Shown here in pieces: positions 9,411 through 20,098 of a stretch of 42,230 bases of DNA. The DNA comes from Alphaproteobacteria bacterium (GTDB lineage Bacteria; Pseudomonadota; Alphaproteobacteria; SHVP01). The notes below the pieces were generated by a model. That model ran no database searches, was not told the DNA's origin, and saw only the letters and a list, made by a program, of their open reading frames with translations. Position 1 is the stretch's first letter; every line of letters starts with the position of its first letter. Location: positions 1 to 42,230 of the forward strand of contig JAPYRS010000006.1 in assembly GCA_029936875.1 (NCBI GenBank). The letters are read 5' to 3'. The position numbers and the translations under genes are program-made.

Positions 9411-9983
9411 ATGAGTGATGATGAAGGCCTCGACCGCCGCGCCCTTTTACGCGGGAGCTGGCTAAAACCGAAGTCGCAACCGAAGACGGCAACGGAGACT
9501 AAATCCTATGATCGGATGAAGGTCACCCGGCCGCCGGGTGCCGTCACAGAGGATCAGTTTCTTGAACTTTGCACCGGCTGCGGCGACTGCATAACCGCCT
9601 GCCCCCATGACGTGATTTACAAAACCGGGGTTCAAACGGCCAACGGTGAGGCGAGCCCGGTCCTTTTCATCACAGTTTCGGCGTGTCATCTGTGTGAGGA
9701 CACGCCCTGCATTGCGGCCTGCGAGACCGGCGCGTTAGTCCCAACCGACCGTGTTCTCATTCGGTTGAGTGAAGCAACGGTGGTACCGGACAATTGCTGG
9801 TCCGCCAACGGACATGATCCCGAATGCAATTTTTGCGCGGACGCCTGCCCGCTAAATGAAATTGCGATCAGCCACGAATCTGGTTCCGCGCCGAACATTC
9901 ATGAAGACGGATGCACCGGCTGCGGGCTTTGTTTTCACGCCTGCCCGGCACCGGGCAAACCAATTCAGATAAACGCTGTCTAA
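9411..9983 (+). CDS. napF: NapF-like ferredoxin-type protein
   Basis: Multiple 4Fe-4S motifs: CTGCGDCITACP, CHLCEDTPCIAACE, CNFCADACP, CTGCGLCFHACP; RRALLRGSW N-terminus. Confidence 0.85.
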   Translation: MSDDEGLDRRALLRGSWLKPKSQPKTATETKSYDRMKVTRPPGAVTEDQFLELCTGCGDCITACPHDVIYKTGVQTANGEASPVLFITVSACHLCEDTPCIAACETGALVPTDRVLIRLSEATVVPDNCWSANGHDPECNFCADACPLNEIAISHESGSAPNIHEDGCTGCGLCFHACPAPGKPIQINAV

Positions 9984-9997
9984 GGTTCAACCTGACT

Positions 9998-12592
9998 TCA
10001 GGCGGCGACCTTGATTAACTGCCCGTTAATGACCAGACCCTGATCATTGGCGGAGACTTCAACTTTGTCGCCCTCACCGACCTGACCATCGAGCAGCAGG
10101 TTCGCGAGTTGATTTTGCAAGTGGCGTTGAATGACCCGCTTCAACGGCCGCGCGCCGTAAACCGGATCGTAACCGGCGTTCGCCAGCCACGCAGATGCCG
10201 CCTCATCAAGAATTAGATCCACTTTCCGATCCGCCAATAAGGCGCGCAATGCGCCCAGCTGGATATCGACGATATCCTTCATGTGTTCGCGACTAAGGCG
10301 ATGGAACAGCAATGTTTCATCGAGCCGGTTAAGGAACTCCGGCCGGAAGGCCTGGCGCACAACTTCCATCACCGAATCCCGCACCGCGGTTGAATCCTCC
10401 CCGGCCGGCTGGTTGGCGAGAAAATCAGATCCAAGATTGGAAGTCAGGACAATTAGCGTGTGCCGGAAGTCGACGGTGCGGCCATGACCATCTGTCAGGC
10501 GGCCGTCATCCAGCACCTGCAAAAGCACATTGAAAATATCGCTGTGTGCTTTTTCGATCTCATCAAAAAGAATGACCTGATAGGGGCGGCGACGGACGGC
10601 CTCGGTAAGCGCACCCCCTTCGTCGTAACCGACATAGCCGGGCGGTGCGCCGATCAAACGCGCGACCGAATGTTTTTCCATATATTCGGACATATCGATG
10701 CGAAGCAGCGCCGCTTCATCGTCGAACAGAAATTCGGCAAGCGCTTTGGTCAGCTCGGTTTTACCAACGCCGGTCGGGCCGAGAAACAGGAACGACCCCA
10801 TCGGCCTTTGCGGGTCCTGCAACCCTGCGCGCGTACGCCGGACAGCATTGGATATGGCGGCCACAGCCTCTTCCTGGCCGACGACGCGGTTGCCGAGTTC
10901 CACTTCCATCTGCAGCAATTTGTCCCGTTCACCGGCGAGCATCTTGTCGACCGGAATGCCGGTCCAGCGGGAGACGACATGGGCGATGTCTTCTTCCGTG
11001 ACCGCCTCGCTGATCAGGTGCGGTTGATCCGGATCGTTACCGTTTGAAAGTTTTGCCTCCAAATCGGGAATGATTCCGTAACGCAACTCCCCAGCGCGGG
11101 CGAGGTTGCCGTCCCGTTGCGCCGCCTCAAGATCAGCGCGCGCGACATCAAGTTTTTCCTGAACTTTTTGAACGCCGGAAAGTTTTTCCTTTTCCGCGTT
11201 CCACGCGGTTGTCAGTTCACCTGACTGCTGTTCAAGTCCGGTGAGCTCGTACTCAAGCGCTTCGAGCCGCTCGCGGGACGGGGCATCCGATTCTTTCTTC
11301 AGGGCTTCGCGCTCGATCTTTAACTGAATGATGCGGCGGTCGAGTTCGTCAAGTTCCTCCGGTTTCGAATCAGCTTCCATGCGCAGCCGGCTTGCCGCTT
11401 CATCAACCAGATCGATCGCCTTGTCAGGCAGAAACCGGTCCGTGATGTAACGGTCAGACATGGTGGCGGCAGCGACGATCGCCGAATCAGTAATGCGAAT
11501 ACCGTGATGAAGTTCGTACTTTTCCTTGAGGCCGCGCAATATTGAGACCGTGTCTTCGACGGTCGGCTGCGAAACAAACACCGACTGAAAACGCCGCGCG
11601 AGGGCTGCGTCTTTTTCGATGTGCTTGCGGTATTCATCAAGCGTTGTTGCGCCGACACAATGGAGATCACCGCGCGCGAGTGCCGGCTTCAACAGGTTGG
11701 AAGCGTCCATCGCGCCTTCGGCGGCGCCCGCGCCAACCACGGTGTGAAGTTCGTCAATGAACAAAATAACTTCGCCGTTGGACGCTGCGACTTCGGAGAG
11801 TATGCCTTTCAGGCGTTCTTCAAATTCTCCGCGGAATTTTGTCCCGGCGATAAGCAGCCCGAGGTCGAGCGACATCAGGCGCCGTTCACGCAGCGATTCC
11901 GGCACGTCGCCGTTGACGATTCGTAGCGCGAGACCTTCGACGATGGCGGTTTTACCGACACCGGGTTCGCCGATCAGCACCGGATTGTTTTTTATCCGGC
12001 GCGACAATACCTGGATTGTCCTGCGAATTTCTTCGTCGCGGCCGATGACCGGGTCGAGTTTCCCATCGCGTGCCGCCTCGGTGAGATCGCGGGCAAATCT
12101 CTTCAACGCATCGAAGCTGTCTTCGGCCGACGCCGTATCGGCGGTGCGGCCTTTGCGAATTTGATTGATGGTCGTGTTCAGCGCCTGTGGCGTGACGTGT
12201 GCGGATTTGAGCGCATCGGCGGCAGCGGTTCCGGTCGCGAGTGCCAGCGCCAGTAACAGGCGTTCTGCGGTGACAAATGTATCGCCGGCTTTGTCAGCAT
12301 CCTGTTCTGCCGATTCGAAAAGCCTGTTGGTTTCCGGCGCAAGGTAAACTTGGCCAGCACCTGAGCCTTCGACCTTGGGCAGTTTGGCAAGGGCCGCCTC
12401 GGTCGCGGTCAGCGCTACTTTCGGATCACCACCGGCAGCAGAAATCAGATTGGCGGCAAGACCTTCGCGATCATCGATCAGAATTTTGAGCAGGTGTTCC
12501 GGTGTGAAACGCCGATGGCCCGACCGGAGGGCCAAGGTCTGAGCGGCCTGGATAAAACCTCGGCTACGCTCCGTGTAATTCTCGAATTCCAT
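9998..12592 (-). CDS. clpB: ATP-dependent chaperone ClpB
   Basis: Two AAA+ modules ([37 protein letters not shown]), ClpN domain and coiled-coil middle domain. Confidence 0.97.
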   Translation of the reverse strand: MEFENYTERSRGFIQAAQTLALRSGHRRFTPEHLLKILIDDREGLAANLISAAGGDPKVALTATEAALAKLPKVEGSGAGQVYLAPETNRLFESAEQDADKAGDTFVTAERLLLALALATGTAAADALKSAHVTPQALNTTINQIRKGRTADTASAEDSFDALKRFARDLTEAARDGKLDPVIGRDEEIRRTIQVLSRRIKNNPVLIGEPGVGKTAIVEGLALRIVNGDVPESLRERRLMSLDLGLLIAGTKFRGEFEERLKGILSEVAASNGEVILFIDELHTVVGAGAAEGAMDASNLLKPALARGDLHCVGATTLDEYRKHIEKDAALARRFQSVFVSQPTVEDTVSILRGLKEKYELHHGIRITDSAIVAAATMSDRYITDRFLPDKAIDLVDEAASRLRMEADSKPEELDELDRRIIQLKIEREALKKESDAPSRERLEALEYELTGLEQQSGELTTAWNAEKEKLSGVQKVQEKLDVARADLEAAQRDGNLARAGELRYGIIPDLEAKLSNGNDPDQPHLISEAVTEEDIAHVVSRWTGIPVDKMLAGERDKLLQMEVELGNRVVGQEEAVAAISNAVRRTRAGLQDPQRPMGSFLFLGPTGVGKTELTKALAEFLFDDEAALLRIDMSEYMEKHSVARLIGAPPGYVGYDEGGALTEAVRRRPYQVILFDEIEKAHSDIFNVLLQVLDDGRLTDGHGRTVDFRHTLIVLTSNLGSDFLANQPAGEDSTAVRDSVMEVVRQAFRPEFLNRLDETLLFHRLSREHMKDIVDIQLGALRALLADRKVDLILDEAASAWLANAGYDPVYGARPLKRVIQRHLQNQLANLLLDGQVGEGDKVEVSANDQGLVINGQLIKVAA

Positions 12593-12932
12593 ATCGGACC
12601 CCTATTGCGGCAGTCTCAACAATCGGCCCCCAGACCTGGCAGGCCGTAGTCGAAGCGGCTGGTCGAGCGCCCGCCGCGGCTCCATAAATATGGTGTGGCG
12701 GAGAAGCCGCACAATGGTTGCTTTTGCAAAACGAAGCCGATTTTGCGCTATTTTCAAGCGTTTTGACCCAAAAGCGACCCCGTTGCCGAGAAATTCTAAA
12801 TCGAGTCGAGGCAGGATTAGGCCGCAGGCGGCAAATTGCAGACGGGAATGAACGCGCCATCAGGACGAAGCCGGAGAAAGGGGCTGGTCGGTAGCTGCAG
12901 GTCGTTTGCAGGGTAGCCAAGGGCCGGTGAGG

Positions 12933-13466
12933 CTAGTTGGCAGCAGCGTCCGTTTCAACGTCAGGCTTTACAACTTTCGCCTCGTTGGGATTATCGCCTT
13001 CTTTGACCTCGGTCGCTTCGCCGGCATCGGCCGCCTCAGCTTCAGCCTCTTTGGAAGCTTCCGCTGGCGCCTCGTCCTTGCCACGGCGTGAACGTCGGCC
13101 ATCGCCATTTCCGGAATTTCCGGAATTGGCAGAATTACCGGCGTTTCCAGCATTGGCATTGCTCGAATTCTGATTGTTCTGATTGTTCTGGTTATTTGCA
13201 GCGGCCGCTACAGCGTTGGCGTTCATCACCCGAAAATAATGTTCGGCGTGCTGTAGATAACTTTCATAGGCGATGCGGTCGCCGGACGTATTGGCATCCC
13301 GCGCGAGCGTCAGATATTTGTCGTAAACCTGAACTGCGGTGCCACGCAATTTCACGTTCGGGCCGTTGCTCTCAATCGAGCGATTGGGACCATGCCCGCC
13401 GCCGTATCCGCGCTTTCCCGAAGAACGCGAGGCGCGGCCTCGCCTTGAACCGGTGCTTTGTCTCAT
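12933..13466 (-). CDS. DUF4167 domain protein
   Basis: RGYGGGHGPNRSIESNGPNVKLRGTAVQVYDKYLTLARDANTSGDRIAYESYLQHAEHYFRV; Asn-rich low-complexity C-terminal half. Confidence 0.88.
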   Translation of the reverse strand: MRQSTGSRRGRASRSSGKRGYGGGHGPNRSIESNGPNVKLRGTAVQVYDKYLTLARDANTSGDRIAYESYLQHAEHYFRVMNANAVAAAANNQNNQNNQNSSNANAGNAGNSANSGNSGNGDGRRSRRGKDEAPAEASKEAEAEAADAGEATEVKEGDNPNEAKVVKPDVETDAAAN

Positions 13467-13698
13467 AACCTCTGTATGGGTCGCGGTGCGCTTGGCCCCA
13501 TCATTCCAGACATGCCGACACATGCCTGCCCCTTTGACAGAACCGCAGCCCTCCGGGCCGCGCACCTAATATCATCACTGTCGGTGGACCTTCCGCCTGC
13601 CGATTAAGCCCCTTGGCCCTCGGCCCTCTATAGCGGGTTCCGGCCCAGACCGTAGTCAAAGGGCCGCAGAAATCCAAGCTATTTCTAAGGTTAAGGCC

Positions 13699-14616
13699 CT
13701 AACGCTGAGGGCCGGTGGCAATAATGCAACGCTCAATCCCGGAGAGGTCCGATTTCGACGCAATATGGCCGAATTCTGCGCTTTTCAAGAGCGATTTGAC
13801 GGCGTCTGCCTGCCCTTCCCCGACCTCAATCAAGGCGATTCCGCCCGGTTCCAGGCAAGAAAAAATCATCGGAGCAAGCCGCCGATAGGCGTCCAACCCG
13901 TCTTCGCCGCCGTCGAGTGCAGCCTTTGGTTCGTAATCCGATACTTCTGGAGCGAGCCCGTCGATGTCGGCACGGGCAATGTAGGGCGGATTGGTGAGCA
14001 CAATATCGAACTGGCCGGTCACGCCTTTGGTCCAATTGCTACACAGGAATTGTGCGCGGGACGCGAGCCCGAGCGCGGCTGCATTTGCAGATGCGGTATC
14101 GAGCGCGCGCCGTGAAATATCAACACCGACACCGGAAGCTTTCGGAAGACTGGCCAGCGCGGCGAGAAGAAGACAACCACTGCCGGTGCCGAGATCAAGC
14201 AGGCGAAGACCGCGCCGGTTTCCCTGGCTGTGCAAGTCTCCGGCAAATTCAATGGCCGCCTCGATCAGGCATTCGCTGTCGGGACGCGGGTCGAGGGTCG
14301 CCGGTGACAGGGCAAAGTCGAGGGACCAGAATTCACGCCGGCCCAATATACGACTGACCGGTTCGCGGGCGGTGCGGCGGGCGACATATTCCTGAAACTT
14401 CACCACGGCCTCTGGCGCGACGGCACTTTCCGGCCGCGCGAATATTTTCTCGGTGCTGATTTGGGCTGCGGCCGCCAGCAGAAGTCTCGCGTCGCGTCGC
14501 GGATCCGGGACATCGGCGGCGCGGAGCCGAACGGCGGCATCCGACATTAATGCGGCGGCGGTATTTCCGGTGCCGGGTGTGTCGTCGGACATATCAATAT
14601 CTTCCGCGGTGCCCAT
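13699..14616 (-). CDS. prmC: Peptide chain release factor N5-glutamine methyltransferase
   Basis: NPPY motif (VLTNPPYIARADIDGL), LLDLGTGSGCLLLA, adjacent to prfA. Confidence 0.93.
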   Translation of the reverse strand: MGTAEDIDMSDDTPGTGNTAAALMSDAAVRLRAADVPDPRRDARLLLAAAAQISTEKIFARPESAVAPEAVVKFQEYVARRTAREPVSRILGRREFWSLDFALSPATLDPRPDSECLIEAAIEFAGDLHSQGNRRGLRLLDLGTGSGCLLLAALASLPKASGVGVDISRRALDTASANAAALGLASRAQFLCSNWTKGVTGQFDIVLTNPPYIARADIDGLAPEVSDYEPKAALDGGEDGLDAYRRLAPMIFSCLEPGGIALIEVGEGQADAVKSLLKSAEFGHIASKSDLSGIERCIIATGPQR

Positions 14617-14679
14617 TTCCTTGAATTCCCTCGGGAAGCCTAAGCAAGCGTGTGAATCATCATGCGCCGCCGATCCCGC

Positions 14680-15759
14680 TCAATCGCCGACTTGCGCAAG
14701 CCGCGTAGCCTGATCGGCTTCGACCAGTGCGTCGACAACCTCATCAAGTGCCTCCCCCGCCAGAATCCGTTCGAGCTTGTGCGAGGTGAGATTGATGCGG
14801 TGGTCGGTGACGCGGTTCTGCGGAAAGTTGTAAGTGCGAATGCGTTCCGACCGATCGCCCGTGCCGATCTGATCGCGGCGTTGCGCTGAGCGTTCTGCGT
14901 CCCGTTCCTGGCGTTCCCGCTCGTACAGCCGTGCGCGCAACACCTTCATGCCCTTGGCGCGATTCTTGTGTTGTGATTTTTCATCCTGCTGCGAGACCAC
15001 AAGGCCAGTTGGGATATGGGTGATGCGGACGGCGCTGTCGGTAGTGTTGACCGACTGGCCGCCGGGGCCCGACGCGCGAAACACATCAACCCGCAAATCT
15101 TTTTCTTCGATCTGAATGTCGACTTCTTCGGCTTCCGGCAGAACCGCGACAGTTGCTGCCGAAGTGTGAATGCGACCGCTTGATTCGGTGGTCGGCACGC
15201 GCTGCACCCGGTGGACGCCCGATTCAAATTTCAGACGGGCGAAAACATTTTTGCCGGAGATTGTCGCCTGCGCTTCCTTGTAGCCGCCAACACCAGTTTC
15301 ACTGAGGTGCATGATTTCAAATTTCCAATCGTGGAAATCGGCGTAGCGCTGATACATGCGGAAGAGATCCCCGGCGAACAATCCAGCTTCGTCGCCGCCG
15401 GTACCAGCGCGGACTTCCAATATCGCGTTCCGTTCATCGGCCTCGTCTTTCGGCAGCAGCAAGACCTTCAGGGCAAGTTCGCGCGCCGGGATCGATTCGT
15501 TCAGTTCCTTGAATTCTTCTTCCGCCATCGCCCGCATTTCTGCGTCGCCGTCTTTATCGGCGATAATTTCGGCGAGATCGGCGATTTCGTGGGTCAGTTT
15601 TTTCCAGACCAAGATCTCTTCAACAACCGGCCCCATTTCGGAATATTCCTTGGAGACCTGAACGAACTTATCGGTTCCGGCAAGCGCGGGGTCGGCCAAG
15701 GAACTTTCGAGGTCGGCGTGATGACCGAGGATTTTTTTGATCTGGGAATCAGAAATCAT
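14680..15759 (-). CDS. prfA: Peptide chain release factor 1
   Basis: GGQ motif ([20 protein letters not shown]), [17 protein letters not shown]. Confidence 0.96.
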   Translation of the reverse strand: MISDSQIKKILGHHADLESSLADPALAGTDKFVQVSKEYSEMGPVVEEILVWKKLTHEIADLAEIIADKDGDAEMRAMAEEEFKELNESIPARELALKVLLLPKDEADERNAILEVRAGTGGDEAGLFAGDLFRMYQRYADFHDWKFEIMHLSETGVGGYKEAQATISGKNVFARLKFESGVHRVQRVPTTESSGRIHTSAATVAVLPEAEEVDIQIEEKDLRVDVFRASGPGGQSVNTTDSAVRITHIPTGLVVSQQDEKSQHKNRAKGMKVLRARLYERERQERDAERSAQRRDQIGTGDRSERIRTYNFPQNRVTDHRINLTSHKLERILAGEALDEVVDALVEADQATRLAQVGD

Positions 15760-15784
15760 GGCGTTACAATTTGACCGGCGCGGA

Positions 15785-17023
15785 TCAGGAAAATCTCAAT
15801 AAGTCGGCGGCGAGTTTATCGAGCGCAACAGTTTGCTGATCGCCAGAATCAAGATCGCGGACCGTCGCTTCACCGCGCGCGAGTTCGTCCTCGCCGATCA
15901 ATACAGCAACGCTCGCGTTGTCGCGGCTTGCCCGAATTAAACGTTTTTTCAAATTGCCGCGGAGATCGAGTTTGATGTTGAGCCCGGCGCGGCGGAGCGA
16001 TTCGGCGAGTTTTATGGCTTCGCGCATTTGTGCAGCGCTGACCGGCACGACCGCAATGGGGCGCGACGACACCGGGTCTTCGTCCAGCAAAAGCGCCATT
16101 CTTTCGATGCCACCGGCAAATCCGACGCCGGGCGTGGCCGGGCCGCCCATAACCTCGACGAGACCGTCGTAGCGTCCCCCGGCGATGACGGCGCCCTGTG
16201 CGCCCAGCTGATCGGTGACGAATTCGAATGCCGTGAGGCAGTAATAATCAAAGCCCCGGACGAGACGCGGGTTGAGGGTGTAGGCGACATCAATGTCGTC
16301 TAGGCCTTCGCAGACGGCGGCGAAAAAGTCTTTCGCCTCCGCCGTGAACGAATCGCTGAACACCGGAGCGTTTGCAACAATCTTGCGGTCGCCCTCGTCT
16401 TTCGAATCGAGAATTCGCAAGGGGTTTTTGCGCAGGCGGGTTTGGCTGTCCTCGGACAAGTCACCTTTGTGATCCCCGAAATAATCGACCAGAACCTGCC
16501 GGTACGAAGACCGGCTTTCGGTGTCGCCGAGGCTGTTGATCTCCAATTTAATTTTATCTTTGAGGCCAAGCATCTCGAGAATGCGTGCGCCAACGGCGAT
16601 GACTTCCACGTCGGCCGCGGGACCGGGTTCGCCTAAAAGCTCGATGCCGATTTGATGAAATTGCCGGTAGCGTCCTTTTTGCGGACGCTCGCGGCGGAAC
16701 ATCGGCCCGTCGTAGTAATATCGAAGCGGCAGGTGCTGACTGAGGCCCCCCGATATCAGCGCGCGGGCGACACCGGCGGTGCCTTCCGGGCGCAACGTGA
16801 CGCTGCCGCCGCTGCGATCCTCGAACGTGTACATTTCTTTTGTCACGACATCGGTGGTATCGCCGAGCGTGCGCTTAAATACTTCGGTCACTTCCATGAT
16901 CGGCGTCGACATTTCCGCATAGCCATATCGTGCCGAGATATTTCGCGCCGTCTCGGTGACAAGGCGATGGCGTCGCGATTCATCGGGCAGGATGTCGCGC
17001 GTACCGCGTATCGGCTGAAGGGC
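15785..17023 (-). CDS. hisS: Histidyl-tRNA synthetase
   Basis: Class II aaRS motifs: [50 protein letters not shown]. Confidence 0.96.
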   Translation of the reverse strand, partial: ALQPIRGTRDILPDESRRHRLVTETARNISARYGYAEMSTPIMEVTEVFKRTLGDTTDVVTKEMYTFEDRSGGSVTLRPEGTAGVARALISGGLSQHLPLRYYYDGPMFRRERPQKGRYRQFHQIGIELLGEPGPAADVEVIAVGARILEMLGLKDKIKLEINSLGDTESRSSYRQVLVDYFGDHKGDLSEDSQTRLRKNPLRILDSKDEGDRKIVANAPVFSDSFTAEAKDFFAAVCEGLDDIDVAYTLNPRLVRGFDYYCLTAFEFVTDQLGAQGAVIAGGRYDGLVEVMGGPATPGVGFAGGIERMALLLDEDPVSSRPIAVVPVSAAQMREAIKLAESLRRAGLNIKLDLRGNLKKRLIRASRDNASVAVLIGEDELARGEATVRDLDSGDQQTVALDKLAADLLRFS

Positions 17024-17028
17024 CATCG

Positions 17029-18204
17029 TCAAATTCCGGAGCGCCGCCAAAACGCGGCTTTGAAGGTTTCTGGTCGGGCGGCGGAGTCGTTTTCGGACTC
17101 GGTTTGAGCTTGGGTCTCGAGTTCGTGGGCGCGGGCTTCGACCAATTCAACGATGTGATCGACCAAGTCCGCGTCTTCAACTTTGTGATCCTGATTGCCG
17201 TTCACATAAACCATATGGTTGCCGCGACCGCCACCGGTTAATCCGATTTCTGTTTCGCGGGCTTCGCCCGGCCCGTTGACGACGCAGCCGATGATCGAAA
17301 GTGTGATCGGCACGGTGATGTGGGCAAGGCGCTGCTCCAACTCGGCGACGGTATCAATCACCGGGAAGGCCTGACGCGCGCAACTGGGGCAGGAAATGAT
17401 ACTGACGCCGCGGTGGCGAAGGCCAAGCGATTTCAGAATTTCATAACCGGCGTAAACTTCTTCGACCGGATGGGCCGAGAGCGATACGCGAATGGTGTCG
17501 CCGATACCCTCGGCGAGCAGCATGCCAATGCCGACCGCCGATTTAATTGAGCCCGTGCGAAGGCCGCCCGCTTCGGTGACGCCGAGGTGAAGCGGCGCAT
17601 CTGTGACAGCGGCGAGTTGCCGGTAGGCAGCAACGGCAAGAAAAACATCGCTCGCCTTCACACTGATTTTGAATTCGTGGAAATCCTCGTCCTGAAGCAC
17701 GCGGGCATGATTGAGCGCGCTTTCGACCATCGCCTCGGGGCAGGGTTCGGCAAACTTCTCAAGTATGTCCCGTTCCAGCGATCCGGCGTTGACGCCGATG
17801 CGCATTGAACAATTGTGATCACGTGCGGCCTTGACGACTTCGCGGACCCGGTCGCGGGAGCCAATATTGCCGGGGTTGATGCGCAAACAGGCGGCGCCGG
17901 CTTCGGCGGCTTCAATTGCGCGGCGGTAATGAAAATGAATGTCGGCAACAATGGGGACGTTCGATTCGGCGACGATGGATTTGAGCGCCGCGGTCGAGTC
18001 CTCGTCGGGGCAAGAAATGCGAACGATATCGGCGCCAGCTTCTTCGAGCGCCCGCACCTGTGCCAATGTCGCCGCAACATCCGAGGTGATCGTATTGGTC
18101 ATCGATTGCACCGTGATCGGCGCGTCGCCGCCAACGGCCACGTCGCCAACATGAATCTGGCGGGCCGGGCGGCGGGCGATATCGCGGTAAGGACGGAGGC
18201 TCAT
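17029..18204 (-). CDS. ispG: 4-hydroxy-3-methylbut-2-enyl diphosphate synthase
   Basis: [48 protein letters not shown]. Confidence 0.96.
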   Translation of the reverse strand: MSLRPYRDIARRPARQIHVGDVAVGGDAPITVQSMTNTITSDVAATLAQVRALEEAGADIVRISCPDEDSTAALKSIVAESNVPIVADIHFHYRRAIEAAEAGAACLRINPGNIGSRDRVREVVKAARDHNCSMRIGVNAGSLERDILEKFAEPCPEAMVESALNHARVLQDEDFHEFKISVKASDVFLAVAAYRQLAAVTDAPLHLGVTEAGGLRTGSIKSAVGIGMLLAEGIGDTIRVSLSAHPVEEVYAGYEILKSLGLRHRGVSIISCPSCARQAFPVIDTVAELEQRLAHITVPITLSIIGCVVNGPGEARETEIGLTGGGRGNHMVYVNGNQDHKVEDADLVDHIVELVEARAHELETQAQTESENDSAARPETFKAAFWRRSGI

Positions 18205-18383
18205 GGTGGGCCTAACGGGCGCTCAAATTTGAATGGCCGAATCATCCAATGGGCTGATTCGGGGCCTTTATCGGCGATTTCCCATGTTCCGTCAAAGCTT
18301 GCGTCAAAGGGTGTTGCGTCAAAGTTCGGGTTAGGTCCCGACGTCGAATAAATGGCTAAATCAGGTGGCCTTTGCGCGGCCAA
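18201..18383 (-). CDS. Possible small ORF between rodZ and ispG, TGA overlapping the ispG ATG
   Basis: ORF ends in ATGA overlap with ispG and contains [12 protein letters not shown] repeats; TTG start, no recognised family. Confidence 0.2.
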   Translation of the reverse strand: MAAQRPPDLAIYSTSGPNPNFDATPFDASFDGTWEIADKGPESAHWMIRPFKFERPLGPP

Positions 18384-18398
18384 GGCTCGAGCCGGAAT

Positions 18399-19889
18399 TT
18401 ATTCGCCGGCGGTTCCCGCGATCAACCGGCTTGGCACAAGCTCCACGTTCCGCCGCACGGCACCCAAGGGACCAACCGCAGGTGTTGCCTCGCCGTCGAC
18501 CATTACGCGAATGGCGCCCGCATTACCCATCATCATGACGAGGCCAGGACGGTCGGGAACGAGGTAGCGGTCGCCGGGGCGGAGCACGCGGGTGAGCAGT
18601 ATTTCGCCGCCCCTGCTCCGTACTTGAATCCAGCTTTCGAGTTCCGACACCAGCACGATGCGGGCATCGGTATTGGCAGCGCCAAACGTTTCACCCTCGC
18701 GGGTCGTGCGGGGGCCGACCTGCGTCACCAACGGCGGCGGCAGTGCAGCAACGGTGCGGGCCGGTGCAGCTGTTGCTGTCGGTGCAAGTGGTGGTGACGC
18801 GGCGGCAGGCGCGGCGGCCACGACTTCACCAGAACCTGTCAGACGGGTCGTACGGTCAGCGGCGGATTGTTCGCCAGAAGCTGTTTCAGAAGACGCCGTT
18901 TCGGTCGATGCAGTGTCGGTCGCAGCTGCGGTCGCTGTGGTTGTGGATGTGGATGACGTTGCTGCGGAACGCGGCGTTGCGGGACCTGACGTTTCGGGGC
19001 GGGTGTTTGTCCGTGTCTCAACCACAGCAACTTCAGTCGATGATTGAACTGATTGCTCCGAAGGTGCCGGCGCGGCAGGAGATGCGGGCGCGGCTGCGGC
19101 GACTTGGTTTGTTACGGGCGTTGACGCGATTCGGTTTGGCGCCGCGCTCTCATCCGTCGCAGCGGGATCGGCAGTTGCAACCTCAGTGGTGACAACTTCC
19201 GTCGTAGCAACAGGAGTTGATGTATTTTCGTTGCGGCGGGGCGTGGTCGTGACCGCATCAGAAGTGGCAACGGGCGCAATCACGCGGGTCGCAGGCTCAT
19301 CCGACGCAGCCGGCGGCGTGATGGTTTGGATAACCGGCGTTCGCGGTCGGGTCGACGCGCGCGCTTCGGTTACCGGTGCGAGACGTTCCGGAACGGCGGC
19401 AACGATTTCGCTGGTCCTGCGTTCATCACGCGTGACCATGAACCAACCGGTATAGGCAACCGCTGCAACGATCAGCGATATCAATAAGATCCGGCCGGTC
19501 GGCAAACGGCCAGCTTCCATCGGTTCGGGAAAATCGAGTTTTGTTTCCGGTCTCGGTTCGCTGTCTTCTTCCTTGAACTGGCTGATGACGCGGGCCGGAT
19601 CGAGTTCCAGATATTCGGCGTAGCTACGCAGGAAGCCAAGCGTATAAACGTGTCCTGGCAATCCCTGAAATTGTCCGCCCTCAATCGCCTGCAAATATTC
19701 AAGATTGATGCGAAGTGCGTCCGCGACCGAACTGAGCTTGATGTTAAGTCTCTCGCGCGTCGCCCGAAGTTCTGCGCCGATGCCGGAATAATCCGATTCC
19801 GGAACCGCGACCACTTCGCGAAAATACAATCCCCCGCGACGTTCCTGTCGCGACCTAGAATTTTGGTTATTCAAATCCCCACTAGCCAT
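18399..19889 (-). CDS. rodZ: RodZ-like HTH / DUF4115 protein
   Basis: N-terminal HTH (IGAELRATRERLNIKLSSVADALRINLEYLQAIEGGQFQGLPGHVYTLGFLRSYAEYL), TM segment, long Ser/Thr/Ala-rich linker, C-terminal DUF4115-like domain. Confidence 0.85.
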   Translation of the reverse strand: MASGDLNNQNSRSRQERRGGLYFREVVAVPESDYSGIGAELRATRERLNIKLSSVADALRINLEYLQAIEGGQFQGLPGHVYTLGFLRSYAEYLELDPARVISQFKEEDSEPRPETKLDFPEPMEAGRLPTGRILLISLIVAAVAYTGWFMVTRDERRTSEIVAAVPERLAPVTEARASTRPRTPVIQTITPPAASDEPATRVIAPVATSDAVTTTPRRNENTSTPVATTEVVTTEVATADPAATDESAAPNRIASTPVTNQVAAAAPASPAAPAPSEQSVQSSTEVAVVETRTNTRPETSGPATPRSAATSSTSTTTATAAATDTASTETASSETASGEQSAADRTTRLTGSGEVVAAAPAAASPPLAPTATAAPARTVAALPPPLVTQVGPRTTREGETFGAANTDARIVLVSELESWIQVRSRGGEILLTRVLRPGDRYLVPDRPGLVMMMGNAGAIRVMVDGEATPAVGPLGAVRRNVELVPSRLIAGTAGE

Positions 19890-20098
19890 ATCGATGTCCG
19901 AATCGGCGGCCCGCCTACACCCCAAGGCTGCAACGTGAGATTGCAATGCCTGTATTGGGATCTAGGTCGAGGCCACATGCCTCGTGGCCAAAAAAACCTG
20001 TGGCAAACCGGGAAAGTTCGCCGGAACTAAACGGAGCCCATTTACGCTCGTACCGGAACGAATAAACTAGACCAGATTTATACTGCAATGGCCACGGT

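Noticed and set aside
10460-12489. Several long plus-strand ORFs opposite clpB
   Set aside because: They are antisense to a complete, strongly conserved clpB and show no recognisable domains; expected from GC-rich codon bias.
12593-12800. Possible heat-shock sigma factor (RpoH) promoter upstream of clpB (CTTGAAAATAGCG)
   Set aside because: A -35-like CTTGAAA exists on the minus strand but I found no matching -10 at an acceptable spacing.
13130-13200. Repetitive (ATTGTTCTG)n tract
   Set aside because: It encodes the Asn/Gln-rich NNQNNQNNQ tail of DUF4167, common low-complexity sequence in this family; not a CRISPR or mobile element.
18658-19455. Plus-strand Val/Ala/Thr-rich ORFs opposite rodZ
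   Set aside because: Mirror image of the low-complexity RodZ linker; no independent coding evidence.
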